Source of the DNA: Kordiimonadales bacterium IMCC3096
GTDB lineage: Bacteria; Pseudomonadota; Alphaproteobacteria; Minwuiales; Minwuiaceae
NCBI GenBank assembly: GCA_016865035.1
Contig: CP018227.1
Location: forward strand, 3,878,115 to 3,942,114
Direction: 5' to 3'
Length of the DNA: 64,000 bases
A model generated the notes under the pieces. It saw nothing but the letters and a program-made list of their open reading frames with translations, was not told the origin of the DNA and searched no databases. The first letter of the stretch is position 1; each line of letters begins with the position of its first letter. The translations under genes were made by a program, and so were the position numbers. Below are positions 35,565-45,293 of this stretch, in pieces.

Positions 35565-36584
35565 TCAATATGCGCGTTCGATGGTGAATTCGACTGCATC
35601 GATCAGGGCCGATTTCATGACGCCTTCCGGGAAGATGGCCAGGGCGTCGCGGGCCCGCGCCCCATAGTGGCGCGCACGTTCGATGGTGTCGGCCAGGGCA
35701 TCGTGGCTCTGGATCAGTTCCTGCGCGCGGTCAAGATCATCCTCGGTCTGTTCCATGTCTTCCAGGCAGCGCCGCCAGAACTGGCGTTCCTCCGGTGTGC
35801 CACGGCGGAAGGCCAGCACGATGGGCAGGGTGATCTTGCCTTCCCGGAAGTCGTCACCGACGGTCTTGCCGAGCGTCGCCTGCCGGGCCGAATAGTCCAG
35901 TGCATCATCGATCAGCTGGAACGCGATCCCGAGGTTGCGCCCGTAGGAATCAAGCGCTTCGACCTCGGCCTTCGGGGCCTCCGCGACGATTGCGCCGACA
36001 CGGCATGCGGCCGAGAACAGGGCCGCAGTCTTGGCGGAAATCACGTCGAGATAGGCGTCTTCCGTCGTTTCGGTGTCATTGGTGGTGATGAGCTGCAGCA
36101 CCTCACCCTCCGCGATGACCGCGGACGCCTTGGAGAGAATCGCGAGGACTTCCAGCGAGCCGTCCGCGACCATGAGCTGGAAGGCGCGGCTGAACAGGAA
36201 ATCACCCACCAGCACGCTGGCCTGATTGCCGAAGACCGCGTTCGCGGTGGCATTTCCCCGTCGTAGATCGCTTTCATCCACCACATCGTCATGCAGCAGT
36301 GTCGCCGTATGAATGAATTCGACACAGGCGGCGAGGCTGACCTGCCGGTCGCCCTGGTAACCGCACAGGTCTGCCGCTGCGAGCGTCAGCATCGGGCGCA
36401 GACGCTTGCCCCCGGCGGCGACGATGTGGCTGGCAAGCTGTGGGATCAGCGCGACCTCGGACTGCATCTTGTCCATGATCACCTGATTGACCCGGTCCAG
36501 ATCGCGCTCGACCAGCGACCGCAGTCGCTCCAGCCCGGCCGCGGGCTTGGCCGTTTCGTCCTTAAGGGGAACCACGTTTGACAC
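35565..36584 (-). CDS. ispB: Long-chain polyprenyl diphosphate synthase
   Basis: A trans-prenyltransferase that builds the octaprenyl/decaprenyl side chain of ubiquinone from IPP. About 339 residues. First Asp-rich motif in TATLLHDDVVDESDLRRGNA, second in LIDDALDYSARQATLGKTVG, and the GGKRLRPML segment near residue 60. The residue spacing before the first motif fits long-chain synthases. GTG 36584 (MSNVVPLKDE) is chosen because GGAG is 8 bases upstream; a GTG at 36602 would add 6 residues but has no Shine-Dalgarno sequence. Divergent from DUF2007. Confidence 0.93.
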   Translation of the reverse strand: MSNVVPLKDETAKPAAGLERLRSLVERDLDRVNQVIMDKMQSEVALIPQLASHIVAAGGKRLRPMLTLAAADLCGYQGDRQVSLAACVEFIHTATLLHDDVVDESDLRRGNATANAVFGNQASVLVGDFLFSRAFQLMVADGSLEVLAILSKASAVIAEGEVLQLITTNDTETTEDAYLDVISAKTAALFSAACRVGAIVAEAPKAEVEALDSYGRNLGIAFQLIDDALDYSARQATLGKTVGDDFREGKITLPIVLAFRRGTPEERQFWRRCLEDMEQTEDDLDRAQELIQSHDALADTIERARHYGARARDALAIFPEGVMKSALIDAVEFTIERAY

Positions 36585-36706
36585 GCTGTATGCTCCATGC
36601 ACGCTGCGACTGGCGAATTTGAGTGACCGAGAATAGATTGGGACGAAGGTCCGTCAAGCTGCGGACGCGGGACGTGTTGTCGCCTCTGACAGGAACGGAA
36701 AGGTAC

Positions 36707-36913
36707 ATGGTCGAGGTCTTTCGTACCAACGATCTGGTTGCGCTTTCCTTTGCCGAGGCCCTGCTGAAGGGGGAGGGGATTGCCTCCCTGCGCTTCGACC
36801 AGAACATCAGTGTCATGGAAGGCTCCATCGGAGTCTTCCCGCGGCGCCTGATGGTGGATGATGATGACGAGGCTGCAGCGAAGGACCTGCTGCGCATCGC
36901 GGAGCTGATCTGA
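36707..36913 (+). CDS. DUF2007-domain protein
   Basis: A 68-residue protein, starting MVEVFRTNDLVALSFAEALL, with the FDQNISVMEGSIGVFPRRLM and VDDDDEAAAKDLLRIAEL segments of the DUF2007 signal-transducing-like family. Function unknown; the fold is a small ferredoxin-like domain. ATG 36707 is used because family members begin here and GGAAAGG is just upstream; an ATG at 36623 gives an extra 28 residues without family support. Ends 6 bases before the methyltransferase gene. Confidence 0.82.
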   Translation: MVEVFRTNDLVALSFAEALLKGEGIASLRFDQNISVMEGSIGVFPRRLMVDDDDEAAAKDLLRIAELI

Positions 36914-36919
36914 GCCGGA

Positions 36920-37651
36920 ATGACAGGCTTTACCGACGATCTGATCCTGGGTGGCCGCGTGGCCCTGCGGCAGCCTGCAAGGGGCTTTCGCAGTGGCTCC
37001 GATGCGGTGATGCTGGCCGCAGCCTGCCATCCGCGACCGGGCGGGCGCGTCCTCGAACTGGGGTGCGGCACCGGTCTGCCGATGCTGTCGCTTGCCGCCA
37101 GACGGTCCGATGTGAGTTTTGTCGGGCTGGAAGTGCAGCCCGGTATCGCCGCTCTGGCCGCGATCAATATTTCGTCAAATGCCGCTGAGGATCGCGGAGC
37201 GGTCTGTGTCGGTGATGTCGGCGCGGCACCCTTCGCGGACCGGTCGTTCGATCTGGTGCTGGCCAACCCGCCCTATTTCGATGCCGCCCGCTTCCGCCGC
37301 TCACCCGATGCGGCGCGGGAGATGGCGCGATCGGAGGGCGCGGTTCCCCTGGCAGGATGGATCGGCACGGCCATCCGCCTGATCGCGCCCGGCGGCCACG
37401 CGGTGCTGATCCTGCGCCGTGAACGGCTGGCAGAGGTGCGCGATGCGTTGCCGCCCGACTGCGCGCTGGACATCCGCCCCCTCGGCAGTCGCGCCGGCCG
37501 TCCGGCGAAGCGTGTGCTGCTGCGGCTGCGGCCAGGCGCGGATGGCGCGATACAGGAACTGCCTGCGCTTGCATTGCATCAGGCGGATGGGCGTGACACG
37601 CCGCTGGCCAATGGCATCATGCGGGATGCAGATCCGATAATCTGGACGTGA
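36920..37651 (+). CDS. TrmN6-like SAM-dependent N6-adenine methyltransferase
   Basis: A 243-residue class I methyltransferase. SAM motif I is VLELGCGTGLPMLSLAAR (about residue 43), acidic loop FVGLEVQPGIAAL, and catalytic NPPY motif in VLANPPYFDAARFRRSPDAA, as in tRNA1(Val) A37 N6-methyltransferases. The N-terminal GGRVALRQPARGFRSGSDAV is also typical. Located between DUF2007 and the S49 peptidase, a standard alphaproteobacterial order next to ispB. The tRNA target is inferred from family similarity. Confidence 0.9.
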   Translation: MTGFTDDLILGGRVALRQPARGFRSGSDAVMLAAACHPRPGGRVLELGCGTGLPMLSLAARRSDVSFVGLEVQPGIAALAAINISSNAAEDRGAVCVGDVGAAPFADRSFDLVLANPPYFDAARFRRSPDAAREMARSEGAVPLAGWIGTAIRLIAPGGHAVLILRRERLAEVRDALPPDCALDIRPLGSRAGRPAKRVLLRLRPGADGAIQELPALALHQADGRDTPLANGIMRDADPIIWT

Positions 37652-37700
37652 GACCGCTCATGCCCTTGCAAGCCGGTGCTTGCTGCCGCACATCAGGGGC

Positions 37701-38570
37701 ATGAACACAAAACCAGGATTGCTAAAGCGCCCCATTGCCCACTTCCGGAAGTGGCGCGCAACACCCGTCGTCTCGGTCCTGCGCTTGCAGGGCGTGATTT
37801 CCCCCGGTGGCAGCGCGCCCTTTCGCCCCGCCGCCCTCAACCTCGCGGCGCTGGAAAGCCGCATCGAGCAGGCATTCCGTCCGAAACGGCTGGCTGCCGT
37901 CGCGCTGATCATCAACAGTCCGGGCGGTTCCCCGGTGCAGTCCGCGCTGATCGCCAGCGCCATCCGCCGCAAGGCGGAGGAGAGGAATGTACCCGTGCTG
38001 GCCTTCGCGGAGGATGTGGCGGCGTCCGGCGGCTACTGGCTGATGACGGCAGGCGACGAGCTCTATGCCGACCGGGCATCCATCGTCGGCTCCATCGGTG
38101 TCATCTCGGCCGGATTCGGTTTCAAGGGTCTGATCGAACGGTTCGGTATCGAGCGGCGCATCCATTCGGCAGGCGAGAAGAAGTCGTTCCTCGACCCGTT
38201 CTCCGCCGAGCAGGAAGAAGACGTGGAACGGCTGAAGGAGATCCAGTCCCAGATCCACGACACCTTCATGGATCAGGTCAAGAGCCGTCGCGGCGACAAG
38301 CTGAATCGCAGGCGTTACAAGGAGATATTCTCCGGTGATGTTTTTCTGGGTGAGGAAGCCGAGCGCCTCGGCCTGATCGATGGCATCGCCGAGACGACGT
38401 CGTTCCTGAAGGCGCGCTTCGGCAAGGACGTGCGGCTGCGGTCCATCGGTGTGCGCCGCTCCCCCCTGCGCGGCCTGCTGCGTGGCGGCAGCAGCAGTGC
38501 CGGGCAGATGACCGGAGAGGTTCTGGCCGGAATCGAAGACAGGCTGCACTGGAACCGATACGGTCTGTAG
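37701..38570 (+). CDS. S49-family serine peptidase (SppA/SohB-like)
   Basis: A 289-residue S49 peptidase, single-domain size. Seen: PVVSVLRLQGVISPGGSAPF, ALIINSPGGSPVQSALIASA, the nucleophile Ser in FAEDVAASGGYWLMTAGDEL, and the general-base Lys region AGEKKSFLDPFSAEQ. No long signal anchor is evident, so it may be cytoplasmic or peripheral. Role: cleavage of signal-peptide remnants or membrane protein turnover, from family knowledge. ATG 37701 preferred; an in-frame TTG 21 bases upstream is less likely. Confidence 0.92.
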   Translation: MNTKPGLLKRPIAHFRKWRATPVVSVLRLQGVISPGGSAPFRPAALNLAALESRIEQAFRPKRLAAVALIINSPGGSPVQSALIASAIRRKAEERNVPVLAFAEDVAASGGYWLMTAGDELYADRASIVGSIGVISAGFGFKGLIERFGIERRIHSAGEKKSFLDPFSAEQEEDVERLKEIQSQIHDTFMDQVKSRRGDKLNRRRYKEIFSGDVFLGEEAERLGLIDGIAETTSFLKARFGKDVRLRSIGVRRSPLRGLLRGGSSSAGQMTGEVLAGIEDRLHWNRYGL

Positions 38571-38599
38571 GGCTGTGATGACCGATGGGGAGGGGTCTG

Positions 38600-38935
38600 A
38601 TGGACATTCGCGCGACACTGGAACAGGCACGGACAACGCCACCCAGTCCGGGGCGTGCGTCGGCGCTGCTGATGCAGCACGGGACCATGTCGCTGCGGTT
38701 CTATGCGCCGCTCGGAACCGACCCGCAGACGCCGCACGATCAGGACGAGCTCTATATCGTCTCGCGTGGCACAGGCATGTTCTTCATGAACGGGGAGCGC
38801 GTGCCGTTCGGACCCGGTGACGTTCTGTTCGCACCGGCGCATGCCGAACACCGGTTCGAGGATTTCACGGATGATTTCGAGACCTGGGTCGTGTTCTACG
38901 GCGCAGAAGGTGGTGAGGGGAGTACCGCGACATGA
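38600..38935 (+). CDS. Small cupin-domain protein
   Basis: A 111-residue single cupin: MSLRFYAPLGTDPQTPHDQD, DELYIVSRGTGMFFMNGERV, PFGPGDVLFAPAHAEHRFED. One-domain cupins include dioxygenases, isomerases and binding proteins. The metal-ligand set is seen as His in PHDQDE, the Glu following and His in HAEHRF. ATG 38600 follows GGGGAGGGG; an ATG five codons earlier lies on that Shine-Dalgarno sequence. It overlaps the citryl-CoA lyase gene by ATGA, so the two are probably co-translated and work together. Confidence 0.85.
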   Translation: MDIRATLEQARTTPPSPGRASALLMQHGTMSLRFYAPLGTDPQTPHDQDELYIVSRGTGMFFMNGERVPFGPGDVLFAPAHAEHRFEDFTDDFETWVVFYGAEGGEGSTAT

Positions 38936-39735
38936 TGGGTGACAAGGGCGCAGGCGCGTCGGCAATTGCGAAGGCGGACGCGGCAAGCGTCACGATTCGG
39001 GGCAAGGATCTGTGCGAGGAACTGATCGGGAAGGTGGACTTCACCGACTTCTTCTTCCTGCACCTGACGGGAAAGATGCCAACGGAGAACCAGTCTTTCT
39101 TCCTCAACGCCGTTCTGGTGACACTGGCGGAACATGGCCTGACGCCGTCCGCGCAGGCAGCCCGCATGACTCTGCAGGCCGGGCCTGACGCAATGCAGGG
39201 TGCGGTTGCGGCCGGTATCCTTGGCTGCGGTTCGGTCATCCTCGGCTCCGCGGAAGTCGCGGGCAAGTTCTACGGCGAAGGTGTCGCGCGCGTCCGGGCG
39301 GGGGAGGACGTCGATGCTGTCGCCCACGCCATGGTGCAGGACCTGCGGGACCGGAAGGCGTTCCTGCCCGGTTTTGGCCATCCGATCCACAAGCCGGTCG
39401 ATCCGCGTGCCGAGAAGCTGCTGGAACTGGCGGACGAACGCGGTGCCTCCGGCGATCACGTCGCGTTCCTGCGCGCCGCCCGTGCGGTGGCAGAGGAGAT
39501 CTATGGTCGCAAGCTGGTGCTTAACGCCAACGGCCCGATTCCCGCGATCCTGCTGGATCTGGATTTCCCGCCCGACGCGCTGAAGGGTATCTCGATCCTC
39601 TGCCGCACGGCAGGCCTGATCGGCCATTGCCTGGAGGAACTGGAACGCCCCATCGGCTTCCGCCTGGCCCATCTGGGCGATCAGGGCACCGCCTATGACG
39701 GCGGCTGGCCGGAGGGTCATCCAAACGCCGGTTGA
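38932..39735 (+). CDS. Citryl-CoA lyase-like protein (citrate synthase fold)
   Basis: A 267-residue protein of the citrate-synthase superfamily, of the short, free-standing type called citryl-CoA lyase. Seen: VTIRGKDLCEELIGKVDFTD, FFFLHLTGKMPTENQSFFLN, FLPGFGHPIHKPVDPRAEKL with the conserved His of GFGHP, and NANGPIPAILLDLDFPPDAL. The HGGA-type His loop of citrate synthase is absent: the region reads LGCGSVILGSAEVAGKFYGE. A C-C cleavage rather than condensation is therefore likely. No CoA-ligase partner is adjacent; the partner is a cupin with an ATGA overlap. Confidence 0.85.
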   Translation: MMGDKGAGASAIAKADAASVTIRGKDLCEELIGKVDFTDFFFLHLTGKMPTENQSFFLNAVLVTLAEHGLTPSAQAARMTLQAGPDAMQGAVAAGILGCGSVILGSAEVAGKFYGEGVARVRAGEDVDAVAHAMVQDLRDRKAFLPGFGHPIHKPVDPRAEKLLELADERGASGDHVAFLRAARAVAEEIYGRKLVLNANGPIPAILLDLDFPPDALKGISILCRTAGLIGHCLEELERPIGFRLAHLGDQGTAYDGGWPEGHPNAG

Positions 39736-39750
39736 TGTTGTTCGTGTCGG

Positions 39751-42024
39751 CTACCGCTTCCGGCTCTTCACGCTGGGGCGGGCGCCGGGGCGGCCGGACT
39801 TGGTGCGGCCCTGGCCGTACTTGCTGGGGCCGCCGCCCTTGACCTTGGCCTGGCCGGTCTTGGTGGCACCGGGCGCGTAGGAGGCCATGGCCTCCGCCAG
39901 TCCCTTGGGGCGGGCCATCGGGTCGGCGAGGATTTCCAGTTCGGCGCTTTCCAGCCGCTTGATGGCGTCGCGCAGGCGGGCGGCTTCCTCGAACTCCAGA
40001 TCCGCGGCGGCTTCCCGCATCCGGGTCTCCAGATCGGCGATATGGGCCTTCAGGTCCTTGCCGGTCAGCAGCTTCTGATCGTCATCCACGTCCACCGTCA
40101 GGCTGTCGCGGGCATAGACCGACTGCATCACGTCGGAGATGTTCTTGCGGATGGAGACGGGCGTGATGCCATGCGCCTCGTTGTAGGCCTGCTGCTTGGT
40201 GCGGCGGCGCTCCGTCTCCGCCAGCGCGCGGGTCAGGCTGTTGGTCATCTTGTCGGCATAGAGGATCACGCGGCCATCCAGGTTGCGCGCCGCGCGGCCG
40301 ATGGTCTGGATCAGGGAGGTCTCGGAGCGCAGGAAGCCTTCCTTGTCGGCGTCCAGAATGGCGACCAGGCCGCATTCGGGAATATCCAGTCCCTCCCGCA
40401 GCAGATTGATACCCACCAGCACGTCGAAGACCCCCAGCCGCAGGTCGCGGATGATCTCGATCCGCTCCAGCGTGTCGATGTCGGAGTGCAGATAGCGCAC
40501 CTTCACGCCGTTCTCGTGCAGGTATTCGGTCAGATCCTCCGCCATCTTCTTGGTCAGGGTGGTGACCAGCACCCGCTGGCCCTTCTCCGCGCAGGTCCGG
40601 GCCTCCGCCATCAGATCGTCCACCTGGGTGGCAACGGGACGGATGATGCATTCCGGGTCGACCAGACCGGTGGGACGGATCACCTGTTCGACGATCACAC
40701 CCTCCGTCCGCTCCAGTTCCCAGGCGCCGGGGGTGGCGGAGACAAAGACGGTCTGGGGCCGCATTGCATTCCATTCATCGAACTTCAGCGGGCGGTTGTC
40801 GACGCAGGACGGCAGCCGGAAGCCGAACTCGGCCAGCGTCCACTTGCGGCGGAAGTCGCCCCGGAACATGCCGCCTACCTGCGGCACGGTCACATGACTC
40901 TCGTCGATGAACAGCAGGGCTTCTTCAGGAATGTATTCGAACAGGCTGGGGGGCGGCGCACCGGGCGGACGTCCGGTCAGATAGCGGGAATAGTTCTCGA
41001 TGCCGGGGCAGGACCCGGTGGCCATCATCATCTCGATATCGAACAGGGTGCGCTGTTCCAGCCGCTGGGCCTCCAGCAGCTTGCCCTCCGCGTTGAGCTG
41101 CTCCAGCCGAACGGCCAGCTCCACCTTGATCTCCTTCACCGCCTGCTGCAGCGTCGGGCGCGGGGTCACGTAGTGGCTGTTGGCGTAGAGTTTCACGCTG
41201 TCCAGGCTCTGCGCCTTCTCCCCGGTCAGGGGGTCGAACTCGACGATCTCCTCCAGTTCGTCGCCGAACAGGGAGAAGCGCCAGGCACGGTCTTCCTGAT
41301 GGCTGGGGAAGACCTCCACCGTGTCACCGCGCACGCGAAAGGCGCCACGCTGGAAGGCGGCGTCATTGCGCTTGTACTGCAGTTCCACCAGCCGCCCCAG
41401 CAGGGCGCGCTGATCGACGCGATCCCCCCTGGTGATGTTCATGGTCATGTCGGAATAGGTCTCGACGGAGCCGATACCGTAGATCGAACTGACCGAGGCC
41501 ACGACGATGACGTCGTCGCGTTCCAGCAGGGACCGGGTGGCGGAATGGCGCATCCGGTCGATCTGTTCGTTGATGGACGCGTCCTTCTCGATATAGGTGT
41601 CGGTCCGGGGAACATAGGCTTCGGGCTGGTAGTAGTCGTAGTAGGAAACGAAGTATTCCACCGCATTGTCGGGAAAGAAGGACTTCATCTCGCCATAGAG
41701 CTGCGCTGCCAGGGTCTTGTTCGGCGCCATGATGACGGCGGGGCGCTGCACCTCCTGAATCAGGTGGGCGACGGTGAAGGTCTTGCCGGAGCCGGTGACG
41801 CCCAGCAGCACCTGATCGCGGTCCCCGGCCCGGACGCCCGATACCAGTTCCGCGATGGCCTGCGGTTGGTCGCCCGCCGGTTCGTAGTCGGAAACGATCT
41901 TGAGCGCCTTGCCGCCTTCGGTCTTCAGCGGACGGTCAGCACGCTCCGGCAACCAGATCGGGGCCTCCGCCTCCATCAGGGCATGCTTGAAGGTGCTGTC
42001 GAGCTCGCCCAGTGACGTTGCCAT
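39751..42024 (-). CDS. uvrB: Excinuclease ABC subunit B
   Basis: Damage-verification subunit of nucleotide excision repair, 757 residues. Walker A in [16 protein letters not shown], beta-hairpin region [20 protein letters not shown], helicase motifs [12 protein letters not shown] and [20 protein letters not shown], and the C-terminal UVR domain [20 protein letters not shown]. Beyond it is a Lys/Arg/Gly-rich tail of about 45 residues, common in alphaproteobacteria, which explains the extra length over E. coli UvrB (673). I see no GTTC-N7-GTTC SOS box in the 123 bases upstream. Confidence 0.97.
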   Translation of the reverse strand: MATSLGELDSTFKHALMEAEAPIWLPERADRPLKTEGGKALKIVSDYEPAGDQPQAIAELVSGVRAGDRDQVLLGVTGSGKTFTVAHLIQEVQRPAVIMAPNKTLAAQLYGEMKSFFPDNAVEYFVSYYDYYQPEAYVPRTDTYIEKDASINEQIDRMRHSATRSLLERDDVIVVASVSSIYGIGSVETYSDMTMNITRGDRVDQRALLGRLVELQYKRNDAAFQRGAFRVRGDTVEVFPSHQEDRAWRFSLFGDELEEIVEFDPLTGEKAQSLDSVKLYANSHYVTPRPTLQQAVKEIKVELAVRLEQLNAEGKLLEAQRLEQRTLFDIEMMMATGSCPGIENYSRYLTGRPPGAPPPSLFEYIPEEALLFIDESHVTVPQVGGMFRGDFRRKWTLAEFGFRLPSCVDNRPLKFDEWNAMRPQTVFVSATPGAWELERTEGVIVEQVIRPTGLVDPECIIRPVATQVDDLMAEARTCAEKGQRVLVTTLTKKMAEDLTEYLHENGVKVRYLHSDIDTLERIEIIRDLRLGVFDVLVGINLLREGLDIPECGLVAILDADKEGFLRSETSLIQTIGRAARNLDGRVILYADKMTNSLTRALAETERRRTKQQAYNEAHGITPVSIRKNISDVMQSVYARDSLTVDVDDDQKLLTGKDLKAHIADLETRMREAAADLEFEEAARLRDAIKRLESAELEILADPMARPKGLAEAMASYAPGATKTGQAKVKGGGPSKYGQGRTKSGRPGARPSVKSRKR

Positions 42025-42147
42025 ATCAATCCTGCGCCAAGAATTCCGTGGTCAGGTCATGGGACCACAACGTGAACATCCATACCCAATATGCGCCATA
42101 CCCTTTCGGAAGGAAAGGGGGGCGGAGTGGATCGGTACGTTCGGCGC

Positions 42148-44067
42148 TCAGGCGCGGGCAGGGGCCGTGGCATGGGCATCGATGCCCAGGGCGGAGACCA
42201 CCGTGGTGACGATCTGCGGCGCGTTCAGGCCGGCCACGTCGTACATCTTCTCCGGCTTGTCCTGATCGATGAAGCAGTCCGGCAGCACCATCGGACGGAC
42301 CTTCAGCCCGTCCAGCAGGTCATTGGTGGCCAGGAACTGCAGCACATGACTGCCGAAACCGCCGACGGCACCTTCCTCGATGGTGACCAGCAGCGGATGC
42401 TCCCGCGCCAGCCGGGCAATCAGATCCTCATCCAGCGGCTTGGCGAAGCGGGCGTCGGCGACGGTAGCGCTCAGGCCCATGGCGGCCAGATCATCGGCGG
42501 CCTGCAACACTTCCGCCAGTCGCGCGCCGAAGGACAGGATCGCGACCGAGGTGCCTTCGCGCAGGATACGACCCTTGCCGATCTCCAGCGGCACGCCCGC
42601 CTGCGGCATGTCCACGCCAACGCCCTCGCCACGTGGAAAGCGGAAGGCAGAGGGGCGGTCGTCGATCTGCGCCGCAGTCGCGACCATGTGAACCAGCTCG
42701 GCCTCGTCCCCAGCCGCCATGACGACGAAGCCGGGCAGGGTGGCGAGGTAGGTGATATCGAACGATCCGGCATGGGTCGGGCCGTCCGCGCCCACCAGAC
42801 CGGCCCGGTCGATGGCGAAACGCACCGGCAGGCTCTGGATCGCCACGTCATGGACAACCTGGTCGTAGCCGCGCTGCAGGAAGGTCGAATAGATCGCGGC
42901 GAAGGGTTTCAGGCCCCCTGCGGCCATCCCGGCGCAGAATGTCACGGCATGCTGCTCCGCGATGCCGACGTCGAAGGTGCGCTCAGGGAAGGCCTTGCCG
43001 AAGATGTCGAGACCGGTGCCGGAGGGCATGGCGGCGGTGACGGCGACGATCCGGTCATCCTTCTCGGCCTCCTGCACCAGGGCATTGGCGAAGACCTTGG
43101 TATAGGCAGGGGCGTTCGACTTGCCCTTCATCTGGGTGCCGGTGACCACGTCGAACTTCGCAACGCCGTGATACTTGTCCGCCGACTGCTCCGCAGGCAG
43201 GTAGCCCTTGCCCTTTTCGGTGACCACATGCACCAGGATCGGACCGTGCTTCGCGTCGCGCACATTCTCCAGCACCGGCAGCAGATGGTCCATGTTGTGA
43301 CCGTCCACGGGACCGACGTAATAGAAGCCCATCTCCTCGAACATCGTGCCGCCGGTCAGCATGCCGCGCGCGAATTCCTCCGCCCGCTCCGCCATCTTCT
43401 CGAAGGAGCGCGGGAACCTCTGCGCCAGCTGCTTGCCGACCTGACGCAGGCTGAGATAGGGCTTGCCGGAGATCAGGCGGGAGAGATAGGCGCTCATCGC
43501 ACCAACGGGCGGGGCGATCGACATGTCGTTGTCGTTCAGGATGACCACCATGCGGCTCTTCATGCCACCGGCGTTGTTCATCGCCTCATAGGCCATGCCA
43601 GCAGACATGGAACCGTCACCGATCACGGAGATGACGCGGTGCGGCTGGCCCAGCATCTGATGCGCAACATCGAAACCGAGCCCGGCGGAGATGGAGGTCG
43701 ATGAATGGGCCGCACCGAAGGGGTCGTAGGCACTCTCCGCCCGCTTGGTGAAGCCGGAGAGCCCGCCAGCCGCGCGCAGGGTGCGGATCCGGTCACGCCG
43801 TTCGGTCAGGATCTTGTGCGGGTAGCACTGGTGCCCGACGTCGAAGATCAGCTTGTCGTCCGGCGTGTTGAAGACGTAGTGCAGGGCGGCGGTCAGTTCG
43901 ACGACACCCAGACCGGCACCCAGATGGCCGCCGGTCACAGAGACAGCATCAATGGTTTCCGTCCGCAGTTCATCGGCAAGCTGGCGCAGTTTCGATGGCT
44001 CCAGCGTGCGCAGATCAGCGGGGGAGTTGATCGTGTCGAGCAGTGGCGTCTTGGATGTGTCGGCCAA
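42148..44067 (-). CDS. dxs: 1-deoxy-D-xylulose-5-phosphate synthase
   Basis: First enzyme of the MEP isoprenoid pathway; thiamine-diphosphate enzyme joining pyruvate and glyceraldehyde 3-phosphate. 639 residues from TTG 44067. Seen: [40 protein letters not shown] (ThDP/Mg motif), [20 protein letters not shown] and [20 protein letters not shown] is chosen because GGGAGG is 6 bases upstream and family proteins begin [11 protein letters not shown]; an in-frame ATG at 44106 gives 13 more residues but no Shine-Dalgarno sequence. Last gene of HDAC-xseB-ispA-dxs. Confidence 0.96.
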   Translation of the reverse strand: MADTSKTPLLDTINSPADLRTLEPSKLRQLADELRTETIDAVSVTGGHLGAGLGVVELTAALHYVFNTPDDKLIFDVGHQCYPHKILTERRDRIRTLRAAGGLSGFTKRAESAYDPFGAAHSSTSISAGLGFDVAHQMLGQPHRVISVIGDGSMSAGMAYEAMNNAGGMKSRMVVILNDNDMSIAPPVGAMSAYLSRLISGKPYLSLRQVGKQLAQRFPRSFEKMAERAEEFARGMLTGGTMFEEMGFYYVGPVDGHNMDHLLPVLENVRDAKHGPILVHVVTEKGKGYLPAEQSADKYHGVAKFDVVTGTQMKGKSNAPAYTKVFANALVQEAEKDDRIVAVTAAMPSGTGLDIFGKAFPERTFDVGIAEQHAVTFCAGMAAGGLKPFAAIYSTFLQRGYDQVVHDVAIQSLPVRFAIDRAGLVGADGPTHAGSFDITYLATLPGFVVMAAGDEAELVHMVATAAQIDDRPSAFRFPRGEGVGVDMPQAGVPLEIGKGRILREGTSVAILSFGARLAEVLQAADDLAAMGLSATVADARFAKPLDEDLIARLAREHPLLVTIEEGAVGGFGSHVLQFLATNDLLDGLKVRPMVLPDCFIDQDKPEKMYDVAGLNAPQIVTTVVSALGIDAHATAPARA

Positions 44068-44135
44068 GCATGGCCTCCCATTATTGTTCCCTGTGGCGCG
44101 TTCCATCGCGGCGGCAGTGTCGCGACGGTCGGCCT

Positions 44136-45029
44136 TCAGGATCGGCGTTCGATCATGAAACGCGCGATGTCTTTTAATAGAAAGGCGTTTTGGCCAAACA
44201 AATCAAGGCGCGCAACCGCTGAATCAACCAGTTCGGCTGCGCGATTCCGCGCGCCCTCGACCCCCAGCAGGCCAATGAAAGTGGCCTTGCCGGCATCGGC
44301 ATCCTTGGCAACGGCCTTGCCCATCTGTGCCACATCGCCCTCGATATCCAGCAGATCGTCCGCGATCTGGAAGGCAAGACCGATCTCCAGGCCATAGGTC
44401 GCCAGCGCACTGCGCTCCGTCTTCGTCGCGCGTCCCAGGATGGCACCGGCCTCGACGGACCAGGAGATCAGCGCACCGGTCTTGAGGTCCTGCAGGCGGG
44501 TGATCTGCGCCAGGTCATAGGTCTCGGTCTCGGCCTGCAGGTCGATCATCTGACCGCCGACCATGCCGTCCGCACCGATGGCATCGGCCAGCGTGCGGAC
44601 CAGTTCCATGCGGATCTCGGCATCCGGGTCGGTTTCCGGCCCGGCCAGTATCTTGAAGGCGAGCGGCTGCAGCGCGTCTCCGGCCAGTATCGCCGTCGCC
44701 TCGTCGAATTCCCGGTGACAGGTCGGCTTGCCCCGCCGCAGGTCATCGTCGTCCATGGCGGGCAGGTCGTCATGGATCAGCGAATAGGTGTGAACCATCT
44801 CGACCGCCGCGGCGGCGCGTACCGCGTTCTCCTTCGGGACACCCAGCAGGTCGGCGCTGGTCATCACCAGAAAGGGACGGAGGCGCTTGCCGCCGGCGAA
44901 CAGCGCATAGCGCATTGCCGCGTGGACCCGGGCCTCCAGCGTGGCGGGCAGGGGCAGCAGCCGGTCGATCTCGGCCTCCACCGCCTGTGCCGCACCTGCC
45001 AGGGCGGTCGCCAGTTGTGTTTCGGACAT
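44136..45029 (-). CDS. ispA: Farnesyl/geranyl diphosphate synthase
   Basis: Short-chain prenyltransferase making farnesyl diphosphate for undecaprenyl and ubiquinone synthesis; 297 residues. First Asp-rich motif in [20 protein letters not shown] with two residues inserted as in bacterial FPP synthases, second in [20 protein letters not shown], and [10 protein letters not shown] near residue 50. Starts 6 bases after xseB and is followed by dxs after 68 bases, the classic isoprenoid gene order. Confidence 0.95.
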   Translation of the reverse strand: MSETQLATALAGAAQAVEAEIDRLLPLPATLEARVHAAMRYALFAGGKRLRPFLVMTSADLLGVPKENAVRAAAAVEMVHTYSLIHDDLPAMDDDDLRRGKPTCHREFDEATAILAGDALQPLAFKILAGPETDPDAEIRMELVRTLADAIGADGMVGGQMIDLQAETETYDLAQITRLQDLKTGALISWSVEAGAILGRATKTERSALATYGLEIGLAFQIADDLLDIEGDVAQMGKAVAKDADAGKATFIGLLGVEGARNRAAELVDSAVARLDLFGQNAFLLKDIARFMIERRS

Positions 45030-45035
45030 CAGCCG

Positions 45036-45293
45036 TCAATCCGTCTCGAACGGAACCGCATCACCCGGTCGGCCATCGGGGCTGATCACCAGCTTCTCCA
45101 CCCGTGCCTCGGCCGCCTTAAGTTTGGTTTCGCAATGGGCCTTCAGCAGGCTGCCACGGGCATACATGTCGATGGATTTCTCCAGATCGACGGAACCCGA
45201 CTCGAGCTTCTGGACGATGGTTTCAAGTTCCGCCAGCGCAGCCTCGAAACTCAGGGCCGCAATGTCCTCAGGCATGGCCGTGTCGTCTGTCAT
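45036..45293 (-). CDS. xseB: Exodeoxyribonuclease VII small subunit
   Basis: An 85-residue small helical subunit that binds the large XseA subunit in exonuclease VII. The core is LSFEAALAELETIVQKLESG followed by SVDLEKSIDMYARGSLLKAH, a family hallmark. Starts inside the HDAC-family stop (ATGA). Directly before ispA, as in many proteobacteria. No xseA in the window. Confidence 0.95.
   Translation of the reverse strand: MTDDTAMPEDIAALSFEAALAELETIVQKLESGSVDLEKSIDMYARGSLLKAHCETKLKAAEARVEKLVISPDGRPGDAVPFETD

Noticed and set aside
40042-42015. 657-codon open frame on the plus strand opposite uvrB
   Set aside because: Antisense to complete uvrB; no independent support.
42025-42147. Possible SOS (LexA) box before uvrB
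   Set aside because: Only single GAAC/GTTC elements are seen; the GTTC-N7-GTTC spacing of alphaproteobacterial boxes is not met.
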